Origin: an uncultured Bacilli bacterium
Lineage (GTDB): Bacteria > Bacillota_I > Bacilli_A > RF39 > UBA660
Length of the DNA stretch: 64,000 bases
Assembly: GCA_910577505.1 (NCBI GenBank)
Contig: CAJTLN010000003.1
Location: forward strand, 186,001 to 250,000
Direction of reading: 5' to 3'
The number at the start of each line of letters is the position of its first letter. The stretch's first letter is position 1. The position numbers were made by a program, and so were the translations under genes. Below, in pieces: positions 16,856 to 26,981 of the stretch. The notes beneath the pieces were generated by a model. It was not told where the DNA came from, ran no database searches, and worked only from the letters and a program-made list of their open reading frames with translations.

Positions 16856-17588
16856 AATTATTTAGTTCTTTATTGCGTTTTTTTATTAAGAAATAATATA
16901 CAGCTCCTGATATAGCTAATCCTGTTACTTCTAGAGTCAGCATAGGAGGAAAATATTTTAACCAAGGATATAAAACCATTACATTATCTGGTATTTTAGT
17001 TGAAAAAATGTAATTTGTGTGAAACGCTAAATTAAATGGATACATTATTAGCATTAAAAAATTTGTTAAAATAAATGTTTTTATATAATCTTTAAATTCT
17101 ACTTTATATCCTAAAGCATAATAAGAAAATAAACTAACACTTAAAAAGAAGTGATGTGATAATACGTATTGCCAAAAATCAAAATTATCTATTGTTGAGA
17201 CTAAATCTGGCCATAATATAGCTGGTATTGGTCCAATAAAACATAGGAATATAGTATATTTTAAAAGTGATTCTTTATTAAGTAATATTCCAAAAATAAA
17301 CATATAGTTGGCAATAAAGCATAAATGGAATGGTAAATGATTTTCTATTTTAAAACTTCCATAATATAGATTACCAAAGGTATAAATTATCATATTTATT
17401 AATAAAATAATTGCACATATTTTTAAAATTTTATTAGATTTAGGACGTGGCATTTTAGATATTTTATTACGATTTATATATACTAATACGAAACCTATAA
17501 TTGCTATAAATATAAAGATATCATGAATAAGACCAAATTGTTTAAACAAAAATTTTGGATATTCGTTAACAAAAAATTCACGTAACAT
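16854..17588 (-). CDS. YwaF/TIGR02206-type integral membrane protein
   Basis: 244 residues from the ATG at 17588 (GAGGAAG upstream; a TTG six codons earlier lies inside the ribosome site). Seven hydrophobic segments. The NHLPFHLCFIANYMFIFGIL stretch in TM3 and the YVLSHHFFLS His pair are typical of the YwaF / TIGR02206 (TMEM164-like) family of multipass membrane proteins. Bacterial function unknown. Single gene. Confidence 0.8.
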   Translation of the reverse strand: MLREFFVNEYPKFLFKQFGLIHDIFIFIAIIGFVLVYINRNKISKMPRPKSNKILKICAIILLINMIIYTFGNLYYGSFKIENHLPFHLCFIANYMFIFGILLNKESLLKYTIFLCFIGPIPAILWPDLVSTIDNFDFWQYVLSHHFFLSVSLFSYYALGYKVEFKDYIKTFILTNFLMLIMYPFNLAFHTNYIFSTKIPDNVMVLYPWLKYFPPMLTLEVTGLAISGAVYYFLIKKRNKELNN

Positions 17589-17664
17589 TTTACTACTTCC
17601 TCTCAAAATTTACTATCTAAGTATAAACTATTATATATATCTTTTCAAGTAATCTTTTATGAAA

Positions 17665-17690
17665 AAAAGTTTGAATATATTCAAACTTTT
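17665..17690 (-). terminator. Terminator after the P-type ATPase operon
   Basis: Stem AAAAGTTTGAAT / ATTCAAACTTTT, T-rich on the minus side, overlapping the stop of the 17689-18204 gene. Confidence 0.8.
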
Positions 17691-18204
17691 AATTGGTTTT
17701 AAATTGGGCTAAAACGCCTAATACGGCGATGACTACTACACAGATTAATAAATAGTTGGCCGGAATTGTTACTAATGTTGGAAGATAATATTTTATTATG
17801 TGTGCACCCGCAATACTACTTACAATTATTAAAATTGGTTTTATAAAGAATGTAGATAGTATTCCTACTAGAAGAGATACGCCAAAGTGAATTATTATTT
17901 CTACACCCTTTTCGACATTTGGTATATAAGGTCCTATAGTTATATAAACTAAATAGGCAACGGATATGCATAAAGCTAATTTTTCTAGTTTAAAACCGAT
18001 ACTTCCAATAATTATTCCAGTAATGATTTCAATAACTAGTAGTAGATTTGATGATGAAATAAAATATCCACCTACTTTATTTGCTAGAATAAAGCCAATA
18101 ACAAACCATACAATAGTAATAAGCAATTTTTGAATTTTATATCCTGCAAAACAGAATAATAAACCAATTAATATAGCAATTATAGCTGTGATTTCTGGTG
18201 TCAT
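17689..18204 (-). CDS. Membrane protein, DUF4203/TMEM198-like
   Basis: 171 residues, six to seven membrane segments and Gly-rich helices (AGYKIQKLLITIVWFVIGFI, GIIIGSIGFKLEKL), resembling the TMEM198/DUF4203 group. It begins one base after the P-type ATPase stop codon, so it is co-transcribed and may assist or respond to the same ion. AGAAGG upstream of ATG. Confidence 0.6.
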   Translation of the reverse strand: MTPEITAIIAILIGLLFCFAGYKIQKLLITIVWFVIGFILANKVGGYFISSSNLLLVIEIITGIIIGSIGFKLEKLALCISVAYLVYITIGPYIPNVEKGVEIIIHFGVSLLVGILSTFFIKPILIIVSSIAGAHIIKYYLPTLVTIPANYLLICVVVIAVLGVLAQFKTN

Positions 18205-18205
18205 A

Positions 18206-20809
18206 TTAAACCTTCTTTCTCAAACGGTATATTAACTTGTATATTTCATAAACAATTATTACAACAAATGAAAGTAATAGTATTTCATCTATTAATAAAA
18301 ATGGTAATGGAGTTACTTTCAAGAAAAGTGCTGTTGCTGGTATTTCTGATACGACAATTTGTAAAATGATAGAACCTAAGACTGTTGCTATTACAAATGG
18401 ATTATCAAGAAGTGGTTCTTTAAATACTGAACGTTTTTCACTACGACAGTTTAAAACATTTATATTTTGAATAAATACCATAAGCATCATAATTACTGAC
18501 CTTGCTACTGTAATGTCATAATCTTTGTCCATCATAAATTTCCATGTACCAAAGATTATTGCACTTATTGTTACACCCAATATTAATACTTCTATCATTA
18601 AATCTTTAGAGAACAATGATTCTTTTGTATCTCTTGGCTTTTCCTTCATAATGTTTTTTTCTGCTTTTTCGAATGATAAAGCTACATCTTGAAGACCGTC
18701 AGTAACAATGTTTAGCCAAAGAAGTTGGATTGCTAAAAGAGGTATATCATATCCAAAAGCTATGGATAATAGAAAGAAACATACTTCAGCAAAACCGCAT
18801 CCTAGCAAGAATAATGTTATTTTTCGAATGTTACTATAAGCTGTTCTACCCTCTTTTACGCCAGAAACAATAGAAGTGAAATTGTCATCTGCAACAATCA
18901 TTGACGCTGTTTCTTTAGCTACATCTGTACCACTACCCATTGCGATACCTATGTTGGCTGTTTTAATTGCTGGAGCATCATTTACACCATCTCCAGTAAC
19001 AGCTACAAATTCTCCTTGTCGTTTAAATGAATTTACAATATCTAATTTATCAATTGGAGTTACTCTTGAAAATACTTTTATACAACTAATAAATTTATCA
19101 AATTCTTTTTCACCCATAGCACGATATTTTTCAATATCTTTTCCTGTTGCTACTTCAGCTTCTTTAGTACAAAGTCCTAATTCTTTGGCAATTGCAAAAG
19201 CTGTTAGAGGATGATCTCCAGTTACCATAACTACTTTAATTCCTGCAGAACTACATTCTTTTAGAGAATCTTTAACTTCTTTTCTTATAGGATCAATGAA
19301 CGCTACCATACCAACAAACGATAAATTTTTAATATCCTTTTGAGATGTTCCTTTTACTTTTCCATCGGCAATAGCTATTACACGGTATCCTTTTTTAGTT
19401 AAAGTTTCATTTTGACTATAATATTTTTGATTTTCTTCAGAAAAGGACATAATCTTTTCTAATGAACCTTTTACAGTACAATATGTTTCGCCATCTTTTT
19501 CATAAAAGACTGCTGAATATTGATTTTCTGATTCATAAGGAATACTTTCAATAAGTTTTGGTTTGTTTTTTATTTTTAATTTAGCTGCTAAACTTAAGAA
19601 TGCTATATCTATAGAATCACCAAATGACTCCCATTTATCTTTGTTTTTTTCTAAATGAGCTTCGTTATTTAGTGCTCCAAGCATTGCTATATACTCAGCA
19701 TTTTTTATATTTGCATCGGTTACAGGAGTAACTTTTCCTTCATCATTATAGCCTGTACCTGAAATAGTAAATGTTTCACCATTAGCCATTACTATTTCTT
19801 TAGCTGTTTGCTCGTTTACTGTGAGTGTTCCTGTTTTATCTGAGGCAATGACTGTACAGCTTCCCAAAGATTCAACAGCGTTTAATTTTTTTACTATAAC
19901 ATTTTTCTTGGCCATTCTTTTAGATGCTATTGTTAAGGCCATTGTAAGTGCTAACGGCAATCCTTCTGGCATTGCAGAAACGGAAAGAGCTATTACACAA
20001 AGGAATATTTCATTAGCTTTATATCCTTTTGATAATAGAACTATTGTGGTAATTATAGCTACGATGACGATTATGACACTAATTTGTTTTGAAAATTTTT
20101 CTGTTCTTATTGTCAAAGGAGATTTTTCCTCTTCAGTATTGGTAACTTTATCAGCAATATGACCAATTTCAGTATTTACACCAGTTGATACAACTACAGC
20201 GTGAGCACGTCCTGTTGTAACTGATGTACCAGCATACACCATATTTTTTCTTTCTGCCAAAGAGGAATCTGAAGGTAAAACTTCATTATTTTTAACAACG
20301 TTTAAGCTTTCGCCTGTTAGAGCAGATTCGTCTACTTGAAAGTTGTGGCATTCTATAATACGGGCATCGGCACTTATTTTATCGCCACTTTCTAAGACTA
20401 AAATATCTCCGACTACGATATCACTTGAGTTTATTTGCATTTCTCCGCCGTTTCTAATTACTCTAGCTGTAACTTTAATCATATTAATTAGACTTTCAGC
20501 ATCTTTACGAGCCTTCCATTCTTGGTATGTTCCCATTAAAACATCTATTAGAATAATAAATATTAATGCAATTGCATCTATTACTTCATGAGCAACAAAT
20601 GATAAAATAACTGTTACTACTAATATTAATTCAATAGGATTTTCAAATTGAGATATAAATAATTTAAATACACTATCTTGTTTTTTCTTTGGCAATTCAT
20701 TTTTACCATTTTTTTCTAAAAGATCTTGAGCTTCAGCTATTGTTAAACCTTTTTCATCAGTATTAAAATACTTTAATACCTCTTCAATTTCTCTATCATA
20801 AAATTTCAT
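18206..20809 (-). CDS. Cation-transporting P-type ATPase (Ca2+-type, P2)
   Basis: 867 residues, complete. N-terminal cation-ATPase domain (EEVLKYFNTDEKGLT), actuator TGES at 165-168, M4 ion-site SAMPEGLPLALTMAL, phosphorylation Asp324 in SDKTGTLT, P-domain VTGDHPLTAFA and VTGDGVNDAPAIK, M6 motif LLWLNIVTDGLQDVALSFEK, and a 10-helix layout. PEGLP in M4 and the N...D of M6 point to Ca2+ or Mn2+ export rather than heavy metals or Na+/K+. First gene of an operon with the 171-residue membrane protein. A putative metal permease lies just upstream on the same strand. Confidence 0.92.
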   Translation of the reverse strand: MKFYDREIEEVLKYFNTDEKGLTIAEAQDLLEKNGKNELPKKKQDSVFKLFISQFENPIELILVVTVILSFVAHEVIDAIALIFIILIDVLMGTYQEWKARKDAESLINMIKVTARVIRNGGEMQINSSDIVVGDILVLESGDKISADARIIECHNFQVDESALTGESLNVVKNNEVLPSDSSLAERKNMVYAGTSVTTGRAHAVVVSTGVNTEIGHIADKVTNTEEEKSPLTIRTEKFSKQISVIIVIVAIITTIVLLSKGYKANEIFLCVIALSVSAMPEGLPLALTMALTIASKRMAKKNVIVKKLNAVESLGSCTVIASDKTGTLTVNEQTAKEIVMANGETFTISGTGYNDEGKVTPVTDANIKNAEYIAMLGALNNEAHLEKNKDKWESFGDSIDIAFLSLAAKLKIKNKPKLIESIPYESENQYSAVFYEKDGETYCTVKGSLEKIMSFSEENQKYYSQNETLTKKGYRVIAIADGKVKGTSQKDIKNLSFVGMVAFIDPIRKEVKDSLKECSSAGIKVVMVTGDHPLTAFAIAKELGLCTKEAEVATGKDIEKYRAMGEKEFDKFISCIKVFSRVTPIDKLDIVNSFKRQGEFVAVTGDGVNDAPAIKTANIGIAMGSGTDVAKETASMIVADDNFTSIVSGVKEGRTAYSNIRKITLFLLGCGFAEVCFFLLSIAFGYDIPLLAIQLLWLNIVTDGLQDVALSFEKAEKNIMKEKPRDTKESLFSKDLMIEVLILGVTISAIIFGTWKFMMDKDYDITVARSVIMMLMVFIQNINVLNCRSEKRSVFKEPLLDNPFVIATVLGSIILQIVVSEIPATALFLKVTPLPFLLIDEILLLSFVVIIVYEIYKLIYRLRKKV

Positions 20810-20894
20810 TAAGCACCATCTTTTCTATGTATATTTTCTATTTCATTTTATCATATTTTTTATAATATTACTAGATTATATAAATAGTTAAAAA

Positions 20895-20914
20895 AAGTAT
20901 ACTTTCGTATACTT
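20895..20914 (-). terminator. Terminator of the metal permease gene
   Basis: 8-bp stem AAGTATAC / GTATACTT, loop TTTC, T-run on the minus strand, overlapping the stop codon. Confidence 0.85.
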
Positions 20915-21764
20915 ATATGAATAAAATAATAAAATCTATTAGTATTCCTATAATACTTCCAATTAAGTATATAGTTGCTAAAATTTTTATATTCTCTTTT
21001 ATGTTTTTATTTGATTTGAATAGAACTAAAATGGCAACACCACTACCTGTAAGTAGACCTGCAATAGTTGCTCCAAAAGATAATGTACCATTTAAATATA
21101 ATTCAGCTATCATTATACTTGAACCACAATTAGGTATTAAACCAATAAGACTACTTATAAATGGAGATATAAATGTATTCTTAAAAAATAATTTAGATAA
21201 GAATTCTTCTCCTATATATTCAAACATTATATTTAAAATAAAAGTAACAATTAAGAGAAAAGCAACTGTCTTTAATGTATGAATAGTACTTGATTTTATA
21301 ATACTATGATTATGATTACATCCACAATGCTCATCTTGGCATATTTCATAATTAACTTTTTCTTTTGATTTATCTTTTCTTATAAATAAATCAATTAAAT
21401 AACCAGCTATAAGACCAACAATAAATTTTATTGCTAATATTGTAATAATTGTACTTAAAGGGGCTTTCTCTGATAAGAAAATTGGAATCATTTCATCACT
21501 GGTAGATAAATATATTGCGATAAGTGTTCCTAAAGAAATAATTCTTGTAACATATAAATTAGTAGCTACGACACTGAAGCCGCATTGAGGAACAAGTCCT
21601 AACATGCTACCTAATAGTGGACCGAATTTTCCTGATTTACTAATTATTTTTTGAGATTTACTAGATAGTTTATGTTCAATTGCTTCTATTATTAAGAATG
21701 CCACAAATAAAAATGGAATTAATTTTAAACTGTCTAATAATGTATCTATTATTATATCTAGCAT
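20913..21764 (-). CDS. Putative manganese/arsenic-type efflux permease (DUF2899-like)
   Basis: 283 residues from the ATG at 21764 (AGGTG upstream). About eight helices in two halves, each carrying a Cys-Gly motif: LGLVPQCGFSVVATNLYV and IGLIPNCGSSIMIAELYL. The central cytoplasmic loop is a metal-ligand cluster, CQDEHCGCNHNH. This is the layout of the 'putative manganese transporter'/ArsP-related permeases. The Cys/His loop and the neighbouring Ca2+/Mn2+-type ATPase suggest divalent metal efflux; the actual ion is not proven by sequence. Confidence 0.78.
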   Translation of the reverse strand: MLDIIIDTLLDSLKLIPFLFVAFLIIEAIEHKLSSKSQKIISKSGKFGPLLGSMLGLVPQCGFSVVATNLYVTRIISLGTLIAIYLSTSDEMIPIFLSEKAPLSTIITILAIKFIVGLIAGYLIDLFIRKDKSKEKVNYEICQDEHCGCNHNHSIIKSSTIHTLKTVAFLLIVTFILNIMFEYIGEEFLSKLFFKNTFISPFISSLIGLIPNCGSSIMIAELYLNGTLSFGATIAGLLTGSGVAILVLFKSNKNIKENIKILATIYLIGSIIGILIDFIILFI

Positions 21765-21837
21765 ACTTTTCACCTTTTATTCCTTTAAAGTCTTCTTGCT
21801 CATTTAATTTTATAGTAATGATTAGGAATAGTCAATA

Positions 21838-21861
21838 AAAACCAGTTATTAAACTGGTTTA
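21838..21861 (-). terminator. Terminator of the CmpB-like gene
   Basis: Stem AAACCAGTT / AACTGGTTT around ATTA, with T-rich flank on the minus strand. Confidence 0.75.
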
Positions 21862-22497
21862 TTTTCTGTTCCATCTATTATTGAACATATTATTTAAGTA
21901 TTCAACACCAAAATATTTATCTATAACTTCTTCTATTTTATTATTAGGGGGAATATTTTGTTCATATTCTTTTCCCCTATTTATAGCTCCTATAGTTAAT
22001 ATACTATCAAATATTAAGAATATTATAGCTATTTTTATAAATTTAATACTTTCTGTTTTATTTAGTTTAGCAATTAATTTTTTTACTTTTGGAAAAATAA
22101 ATTTAATCCAAAATATACCAAGTATTCCCCAGAAGATTGAATATGATAAACATACACGTCCATTTATATTATATGGTTTATGTTTGTATGTCCATGCTAC
22201 AAAGCCAAATACATATTCCATAAATAAACTTATTGCATATTCTAGTATGGTTCCAACAGCAAAAGATACGCCAAAAATCTTTATAGAATTGCAATCTTTA
22301 ATTTTATATAAAGCTAATGTTAGAACTATTGCGCCAAGACCATAAACCAAATTGAAAGGTCCTATTACTAAGGCAGAATGGTTAATTAAGAGGCCTTTTT
22401 TTAAAAGAGTCCAAAGGCCTTCAACAACCCAACCTAGTAAACAACCAAATAAAAATATATAAAATATATCATGAAATGATAATTTTTCTCTTGTCAT
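21859..22497 (-). CDS. CmpB-like (PF06541) membrane protein
   Basis: 212 residues, five to six membrane helices. The opening FLFGCLLGWVVEGLWTLLKK and NHSALVIGPFNLVYGLGAI are the signature of the 'putative ABC transporter permease' CmpB family, although no ABC ATPase is encoded nearby. VFGFVAWTYKHKPYNINGRV with LSYSIFWGILG completes the family core. GGGGAG supports the ATG. Function unknown. Confidence 0.8.
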   Translation of the reverse strand: MTREKLSFHDIFYIFLFGCLLGWVVEGLWTLLKKGLLINHSALVIGPFNLVYGLGAIVLTLALYKIKDCNSIKIFGVSFAVGTILEYAISLFMEYVFGFVAWTYKHKPYNINGRVCLSYSIFWGILGIFWIKFIFPKVKKLIAKLNKTESIKFIKIAIIFLIFDSILTIGAINRGKEYEQNIPPNNKIEEVIDKYFGVEYLNNMFNNRWNRK

Positions 22498-22568
22498 AAA
22501 AACTCCCCAAACTTGGCTTAAATTATATCACTGCACAATAATTTGAGCAAATTCTTCTAGTTATATTA

Positions 22569-25500
22569 TTATATTCTTTCTTTTTTGTTAATATTAAAGT
22601 TACATGGAATTTCATTGACTAATTTAAATTTATTTGATTCGTCTGTAAATACTTTTTCAATATTCTTAAGTTCATTTATTGATTCTGTAGTTTTTATTAT
22701 TTCTCTTACTAAATTAACAATGCTTTCAACATCAAACAAATTTGAAATATTACTACTATAGAATGCACAGTAATTATTTTCAGATCTTGTTAATAAAGTT
22801 TTTAATGTTGATATATCATGTGTTTTTTTAAAGTTTTTAAATAAATAATTTATTTTTTTAACTTCATTGTCAACAACTTTTTCCTTATCAATAGCAATTA
22901 TAGGCAAGCCTTTTTTATTTCTTTTTGTTTTAAACTCTTCACTTATATTAACAATCTTTTCAACATATGAGGAGTCGTCTAATTTAGTTTTATCAACAAT
23001 CATAAAGTCTGGTTCAATATTAGGAATATTAGAATTATTATAGTTTGGTCTTATAGCATATTTATCTATAATAACAGTATTTCTAATGTCTCTTGTATTA
23101 TCTATTAGGTTTTTAGGAGTAGTAAACATTTCGTTATGTTTATTGTTGTCTGATAGTGATAGAACTCTATTAGACATTTTTTTTATGCCATTTTCTGCAA
23201 CCCCATCAAAGCCAAAGTAAAAGTCTTTTTCAAAATGGAAGTTTTCGTTTGAAATTAAACTAGCTGGGACTCCATCTTTCGTTTTATTTAAAGCGTTATG
23301 CCATGCTAGGAAATAATCTTCTCTATTGCCTAATTCATTTTCATAGTCTAGGCAGCTTATCAGGAACATAAACTCATTAGGACAATTGTATATTTTTAAG
23401 TTTTTACATAAATCATTTTCAACAAAAGATTTACTTGTATATATCTTGCATTTTATTTCATAATTATATATTTTGCTATACATTTGCTTTAGTTTGTTTT
23501 CTATTCTAAATGAATCAATTATACTTAATATTTTATAATTTTTTTCTAAGTTCTTAAGAACAGATACTTCAGAATTCATTATTTTATTTAAATTAGTAAT
23601 GTATTCATACTCTTCCTTATATATTTTCTTATCTACTTTATCGATTTTATAAGTGTTTAATTGAAGTTCTGCTTCTTCTAATGTAAGTTTAAAATGCTTA
23701 GATATAAAATACTCTTTATATTTATTATCTTTTTTACAATCAAACATTAATCTATTAAGTTCTTCTTCTGTATTTTTTTCATAATACTTTATTTCATTAT
23801 ATGTACGAGCAGTATTTAAATAAATCGGTCTTTTTACATCCTTGTTATTTTTATTATACCTAGGGATTAAATACATTAGATAATTTAAAACGTTTTTTAT
23901 ATCCTCATTATTTATTTCACTTTCAGATACAACACTTAATAATTTAGGTATGTTACCAACATATTTTCTTTTATTTCCTTCGCATGATTCACATAATAAA
24001 TGTAAACATTCCACTATATTTAAATCTAAATCAATATCTGGCATTTCATAGAAAATAACATTTATTAATTGTTTAGTAATAGGAAATATTTTATTGATTC
24101 TTATTAATAAATTTTGTAATCTTGGATTTTTAGTTATTGTTTCTTGAATAGATAGTTTAGGGACAAATATATTTTCTTGTAAGTAATTTAAATTTAAAGT
24201 ATTTAAAATATAACCATTTTTATTTAATAATTTTTTGTATGTAACATATGCTTCTTCATTTAGAATTTTATGCATTAGTTCATCAGAGCAAAGAATATTT
24301 TTTTCGGTTATATCTAAATTGGCAAGAATTGCTTGTAATAAATCTATGTTATAAATTCCTAACATATTCTCACTATTTATAATAGATAAGAATTGTTTGC
24401 TTTCTTTTACTATATTAATTAAATCTGTTATTATTTGGGGATTTTTACTATATAATATTTTCTTTATAATTACTCTATTACTAATTGCTTTTTTGATATA
24501 GTCATTATCTGATTCTTTTAACATAGTTATTATAATTTTAGAATCTATATTTTCTAACTCTTCTGGATTATTTAATAAATAATTTTTTAAATATTCATCT
24601 AATTCGTATGATTCATCATTTAAAATAATAGTTCTTGTTTCTATATTATCACAGAATACTTTACGGTAATTACTTGGTACTGATTCAATAAGTCTTACTA
24701 AAACTTTTTTATTACTAATGTTTTCTATTTTTGTGATAAATTTTATTTTCTCTTCAGGAGTAAAATCACCAGCATTAAATAGTTCAATTAATTTTTTATA
24801 ACTTTTCATATTAACACTATTAGCTAGTTGAGTTATTAACTTAGGATTTTTTAGTATACTCTTTTTGAAAGATTTTTTACTAGCTTCTAGTAATTTATTT
24901 ATTGTACTGATTTTAAAGTTATATATTTTTTCTTCACTTAAGTCTTTAAATAATTCTAGAGGAAGTGAATTAATAATTAAAGGTAAATTAAGATTTGTTT
25001 CTTTTTCTAATTCATTAACAAACAATTCATAGATGTTTTTGCACTTTGTAAAAATTGTTTCAATATCTTGTTTGCTCAAATAATTCAGTAGTTTTAAATT
25101 ATTTACTGTTATGTTATCTTTCTTATTTAATAAAATATTTAGTATTGTATTTGATGGAAGCTGTTCTAAAATAAAATTATTATCACAATCACGCAATATT
25201 TTTTTGACTCTCTTGTTTTTTAATATTTCTTTTTGAATAGTTCCTGTTGTATCTTTTACTAAATGGAATAAAACACATTCTCTTTGTCTATCTGTTACTA
25301 GCTTCTCTATTTGAGTTTTATCCATATATTTAAATATATTATTTTTATAATTATATTCATTCGTTAATTTAGATATATATATTTTTACAAAGTCTTTATT
25401 TTTAGCTAGAGACTTTATGTCTTTGTAACTATTTGAAAATTCACTTATAGTTTTTATACTATATAAAGAGAAAGTGTCTATTTCTTCTAAAAGTTGGTTG

Positions 25501-26003
25501 ATAGTTTCTTTCTTCAATGTATCAAAACATAATCCTTTACTAATTAAGAAATTATCTATTTGGATATCTTTTCTTAGAATTTTAATTTCTTCTTTTGTCA
25601 AGTCTTCTAATATATCTGTTGAAGATAAAAGATTATCCCCGTTTAAAATACTGTTCTTAACTTTTAATGATTGTGACATTATTAAACGACGAGGTTTATT
25701 ACAATTCATAGTTAAAGACGGAATCATTGATCCTTCAATATCTGTCTTATCTAGTAATTCTATAAATTTTTCATCTTCTATTAAAGAGTTTAAAGTATCT
25801 ACAAATTCATATTTATTGCATAAAAACATATATACATAAAGATATTTTATGTATTTATTAGTGAAAGTAAAATCATTATTTTCAAGGCGTTTGTTTATTT
25901 CAATGATTATGCTTTTACAAATTTCTTCATTTTTTTTGTGTTTTTCAAGTTCTTCAAATAATACTTCTGTCTCTGGATTTTTTAATAGTTCTTCTAGAAT
26001 CAT
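22569..26003 (-). CDS. Very large uncharacterised protein (1144 residues)
   Basis: Start ATG 26003 (MILEELLKN) with AAGGAG nine bases upstream. No signal peptide or membrane helix. The first ~650 residues are a long run of short Leu/Ile/Asn-rich helices with loosely repeated 30-40-residue units (for example LPSNTILNILLNKK, NSLPLELFKDLSEEKIYN, NPKLITQLANSVNMKSYKKL), suggesting an ARM/HEAT-like solenoid. Residues ~780-1080 form a distinct globular part with CLDYENELGNREDYFLAWHN and PDFMIVDKTKLDDSSYVEKI followed by GLPIIAIDKEK. I recognise no family. Single gene, 51 bases upstream of the terminator-bounded 22497 gene. Confidence 0.75.
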   Translation of the reverse strand: MILEELLKNPETEVLFEELEKHKKNEEICKSIIIEINKRLENNDFTFTNKYIKYLYVYMFLCNKYEFVDTLNSLIEDEKFIELLDKTDIEGSMIPSLTMNCNKPRRLIMSQSLKVKNSILNGDNLLSSTDILEDLTKEEIKILRKDIQIDNFLISKGLCFDTLKKETINQLLEEIDTFSLYSIKTISEFSNSYKDIKSLAKNKDFVKIYISKLTNEYNYKNNIFKYMDKTQIEKLVTDRQRECVLFHLVKDTTGTIQKEILKNKRVKKILRDCDNNFILEQLPSNTILNILLNKKDNITVNNLKLLNYLSKQDIETIFTKCKNIYELFVNELEKETNLNLPLIINSLPLELFKDLSEEKIYNFKISTINKLLEASKKSFKKSILKNPKLITQLANSVNMKSYKKLIELFNAGDFTPEEKIKFITKIENISNKKVLVRLIESVPSNYRKVFCDNIETRTIILNDESYELDEYLKNYLLNNPEELENIDSKIIITMLKESDNDYIKKAISNRVIIKKILYSKNPQIITDLINIVKESKQFLSIINSENMLGIYNIDLLQAILANLDITEKNILCSDELMHKILNEEAYVTYKKLLNKNGYILNTLNLNYLQENIFVPKLSIQETITKNPRLQNLLIRINKIFPITKQLINVIFYEMPDIDLDLNIVECLHLLCESCEGNKRKYVGNIPKLLSVVSESEINNEDIKNVLNYLMYLIPRYNKNNKDVKRPIYLNTARTYNEIKYYEKNTEEELNRLMFDCKKDNKYKEYFISKHFKLTLEEAELQLNTYKIDKVDKKIYKEEYEYITNLNKIMNSEVSVLKNLEKNYKILSIIDSFRIENKLKQMYSKIYNYEIKCKIYTSKSFVENDLCKNLKIYNCPNEFMFLISCLDYENELGNREDYFLAWHNALNKTKDGVPASLISNENFHFEKDFYFGFDGVAENGIKKMSNRVLSLSDNNKHNEMFTTPKNLIDNTRDIRNTVIIDKYAIRPNYNNSNIPNIEPDFMIVDKTKLDDSSYVEKIVNISEEFKTKRNKKGLPIIAIDKEKVVDNEVKKINYLFKNFKKTHDISTLKTLLTRSENNYCAFYSSNISNLFDVESIVNLVREIIKTTESINELKNIEKVFTDESNKFKLVNEIPCNFNINKKERI

Positions 26004-26055
26004 AATGCACAACTCCTTATTCTCTATAATTATATCATCAATGATAATAAAAAAA

Positions 26056-26072
26056 AAGGAATTTTATTCCTT
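26056..26072 (-). terminator. Terminator of the MYG1-like gene
   Basis: Stem AAGGAA / TTCCTT, five-base loop, long minus-strand T-run, overlapping the stop codon. Confidence 0.75.
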
Positions 26073-26981
26073 ATTTTCAAGCGCTTTTTGTGCTAAAAGA
26101 ATAGCATCTTCAATATTATCTGCACTAGCTAAAAAGCCACTAGCATGAACAAAACGTGCTGTTTTTATTCCTGATAGCTCAGCTAATTCTTCGCCATGCA
26201 TTCCACGATATGATTTTGGAAAGTTAATTAATAACTCTTTTGATTCTCTACTGATGGTCATTGGTTTTATGTCATATCCACCTCTATTTGAGGGATAAAT
26301 TACAATTTTAATGTTTTTAGCATTATCTTTTTTGGAATTAAATACAGCATCTAAATATGGAATATATCTATCAAGAATTAAAATATTATCTCTTACATCA
26401 TCTATTTTTTCTTCGGCTAATTGAGTGGCAATAATGTTTGAGTTTTCTTTTTTTATTATTCGATCAAATATAAGCTCAGCAACATTTATTGCTATTAAGA
26501 AGTTATCATCATTTTCTAGTGGGTCGTTCCAATTTCGATTAAACATATCAATAATACTATCTAAATCTAATAGCTTATATTCTGCTTCGATTTGAGGAAA
26601 AAGACCATTATCAATTCCATCTATTTGCTTTATTAATTTCTCAACAATTTTATCAAACAAAACATTTTCATCAGCTGGATTTAAACTTTTTAAATATTCA
26701 TGTCCATATTCTTCCCATAATAGACCAAATGAGCAATATTTTATTTTGGAGTTTTCACGATATCTAGCGTCAGGACCATGGTGATCAAATTTACCAAAGC
26801 CAATATCGTACATTATACCATTATATTTTTTAGGTACATCTTTTACAGAAGCACGATAAACAATAGGATTTTCTATTATCTTGGATAGAAACATTGTTGA
26901 AAACACATCATCTGGGTGAAACTTGCCATCATGAGTAATCAGATTAGCTTCTGCTATGTTTTTTGTTATTTTTACTTTCAT
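26064..26981 (-). CDS. MYG1-family (UPF0160) metal-dependent hydrolase
   Basis: 305 residues. MYG1 proteins are DHH-like phosphoesterases; the eukaryotic member is a 3'-5' RNA exonuclease. Seen: THDGKFHPDDVFSTMFLSK (HDG-F-DD), YDIGFGKFDHHGPDAR (FDHH), SFGLLWEEYGHEYLK, QIDGIDNG, and the C-terminal RGMHGEELAELSGIKTARFVHASGF-type core. AAGGAAAG precedes the ATG. The start overlaps the end of the upstream membrane-protein gene by 38 bases, implying translational coupling. Confidence 0.9.
   Translation of the reverse strand: MKVKITKNIAEANLITHDGKFHPDDVFSTMFLSKIIENPIVYRASVKDVPKKYNGIMYDIGFGKFDHHGPDARYRENSKIKYCSFGLLWEEYGHEYLKSLNPADENVLFDKIVEKLIKQIDGIDNGLFPQIEAEYKLLDLDSIIDMFNRNWNDPLENDDNFLIAINVAELIFDRIIKKENSNIIATQLAEEKIDDVRDNILILDRYIPYLDAVFNSKKDNAKNIKIVIYPSNRGGYDIKPMTISRESKELLINFPKSYRGMHGEELAELSGIKTARFVHASGFLASADNIEDAILLAQKALENKE

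Noticed and set aside
18876..20591. Several 80-113-residue plus-strand frames inside the P-type ATPase gene
   Set aside because: All lie antisense to conserved ATPase motifs and lack ribosome sites.
20810..20894. Possible metal riboswitch (yybP-ykoY type) before the P-type ATPase
   Set aside because: Only about 85 bases, AT-rich, without the conserved stems or loop sequences of that riboswitch.
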